5,661 nt of DNA, from the NCBI GenBank assembly GCA_020861205.1, contig JAJBSY010000393.1:1-5661 (forward strand). The letters are read 5' to 3'. The DNA is from Deltaproteobacteria bacterium (GTDB lineage Bacteria; Desulfobacterota; Desulfovibrionia; Desulfovibrionales; Desulfovibrionaceae). A program made the position numbers and the translations under genes. The notes beneath the pieces were generated by a model. It was not told where the DNA came from and did no database searches. It saw only the letters and a program-made list of their open reading frames with translations. This document shows positions 5,298 to 5,661 of the stretch, piece after piece; positions within the stretch are counted from its first letter, which is position 1; every line of letters begins with the position of its first letter.

Positions 5298-5661
5298 ATG
5301 TCGCTCGCGGTCCTGGAAAATAACCCGCTCTTTGCCGGTATTGATGCGAACGATTTGCGATCGCTGCTCGTCTGCCTGAAGGCGGTGCGTCGAAAATACA
5401 CCAAGGGCGAAAGTATTTTCAGGGTCGGCGACAAGGCCGCCCAGGTAGGCGTCGTGATAGGCGGCGGGGCCCGGGTGCTTATGGAGGATGTGGAAGGCCA
5501 GCGGACCATATTGTCCCACGCGGGGCCGGGAGACCTGTTCGGCGAAGCGTTCTCCTGCGCGGGGATGGATGCGCTGCCCGTCAGCGTTGTCGCTGCCGAG
5601 GCCTCCGAAATCATGATGATCGATTACCGCAAAATAGTGACCACCTGTTCGTCATCTTGCG
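5298..5661 (+). CDS. Crp/Fnr-family transcriptional regulator (partial, N-terminal sensor domain only)
   Basis: The ATG at 5298 follows a strong AAGGAGG with 4 nt spacing. The 121 visible codons form a cyclic-nucleotide-binding-type beta-roll: LFAGI at 11-15, YTKGESIFRVGD at 34-45, the glycine-rich strand turn GVVIGGGARV at 51-60, and GPGDLFGEAF at 76-85. The Arg-Ser that contacts cAMP phosphate in CRP is not present at the corresponding place (LPVSVVAAE, 93-101), so cAMP is probably not the ligand. There is no N-terminal CXXCXXC-like cluster, so it is not an FNR-type Fe-S oxygen sensor; visible cysteines are C26, C87, C117 and C121. The DNA-binding helix-turn-helix lies outside the window. 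Placed divergently from nrfH, it is a candidate regulator of the nrf operon, possibly a nitrite/NO sensor of the HcpR type; the subfamily cannot be decided from this fragment. Confidence 0.88.
   Translation, partial: MSLAVLENNPLFAGIDANDLRSLLVCLKAVRRKYTKGESIFRVGDKAAQVGVVIGGGARVLMEDVEGQRTILSHAGPGDLFGEAFSCAGMDALPVSVVAAEASEIMMIDYRKIVTTCSSSC

Overview
The window carries one leftward operon of at least five genes and the start of a divergent rightward regulator. On the minus strand, in transcription order, are nrfH (tetraheme quinol dehydrogenase), nrfA (pentaheme ammonia-forming nitrite reductase), a ResB-type and a CcsA-type heme-attachment protein, and a regulator-like fusion that runs off the left edge. 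On the plus strand at the right edge is the N-terminal half of a Crp/Fnr-family regulator. No tRNA, rRNA, CRISPR array or mobile element is visible.

Layout: 1-759 (-) encodes an Rrf2-type winged-helix domain joined in frame to a NimA-like pyridoxamine-5'-phosphate-oxidase-fold domain; the C-terminus is missing. 766-1548 (-) is ccsA, overlapping resB (1545-2798) by 4 nt. A strong minus-strand intrinsic-terminator hairpin (2813-2850) lies between nrfA (2870-4384) and resB. nrfH is best placed at 4407-4979, although its frame stays open up to 5168. The divergent region up to 5297 holds two perfect short palindromes and a plausible sigma70-type promoter for the Crp/Fnr gene that begins at 5298.

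How it works together: NrfH should take electrons from menaquinol and pass them to NrfA, which reduces periplasmic nitrite to ammonium with six electrons. NrfA has four CXXCH motifs and one CXXCK motif. The ResB/CcsA pair is a System II cytochrome c synthase and is probably the dedicated machinery for this operon, as NrfI is in Wolinella. The two flanking regulators are candidates for nitrite/NO or redox control of the locus; that is inference from context.

Organism: a strict or facultative anaerobe with a fairly GC-rich genome (by eye, high 50s percent), good Shine-Dalgarno sites and regulators that look Desulfovibrio-like. From memory of these families, the NrfH, NrfA and ResB proteins most resemble Bacteroidota-type versions, and the gene order is the same. 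A Desulfovibrionaceae-like host carrying a Bacteroidota-type nrf cassette is my best guess, with moderate to low confidence. The most interesting item is the Rrf2-NimA fusion, translationally coupled to the end of the cytochrome operon.
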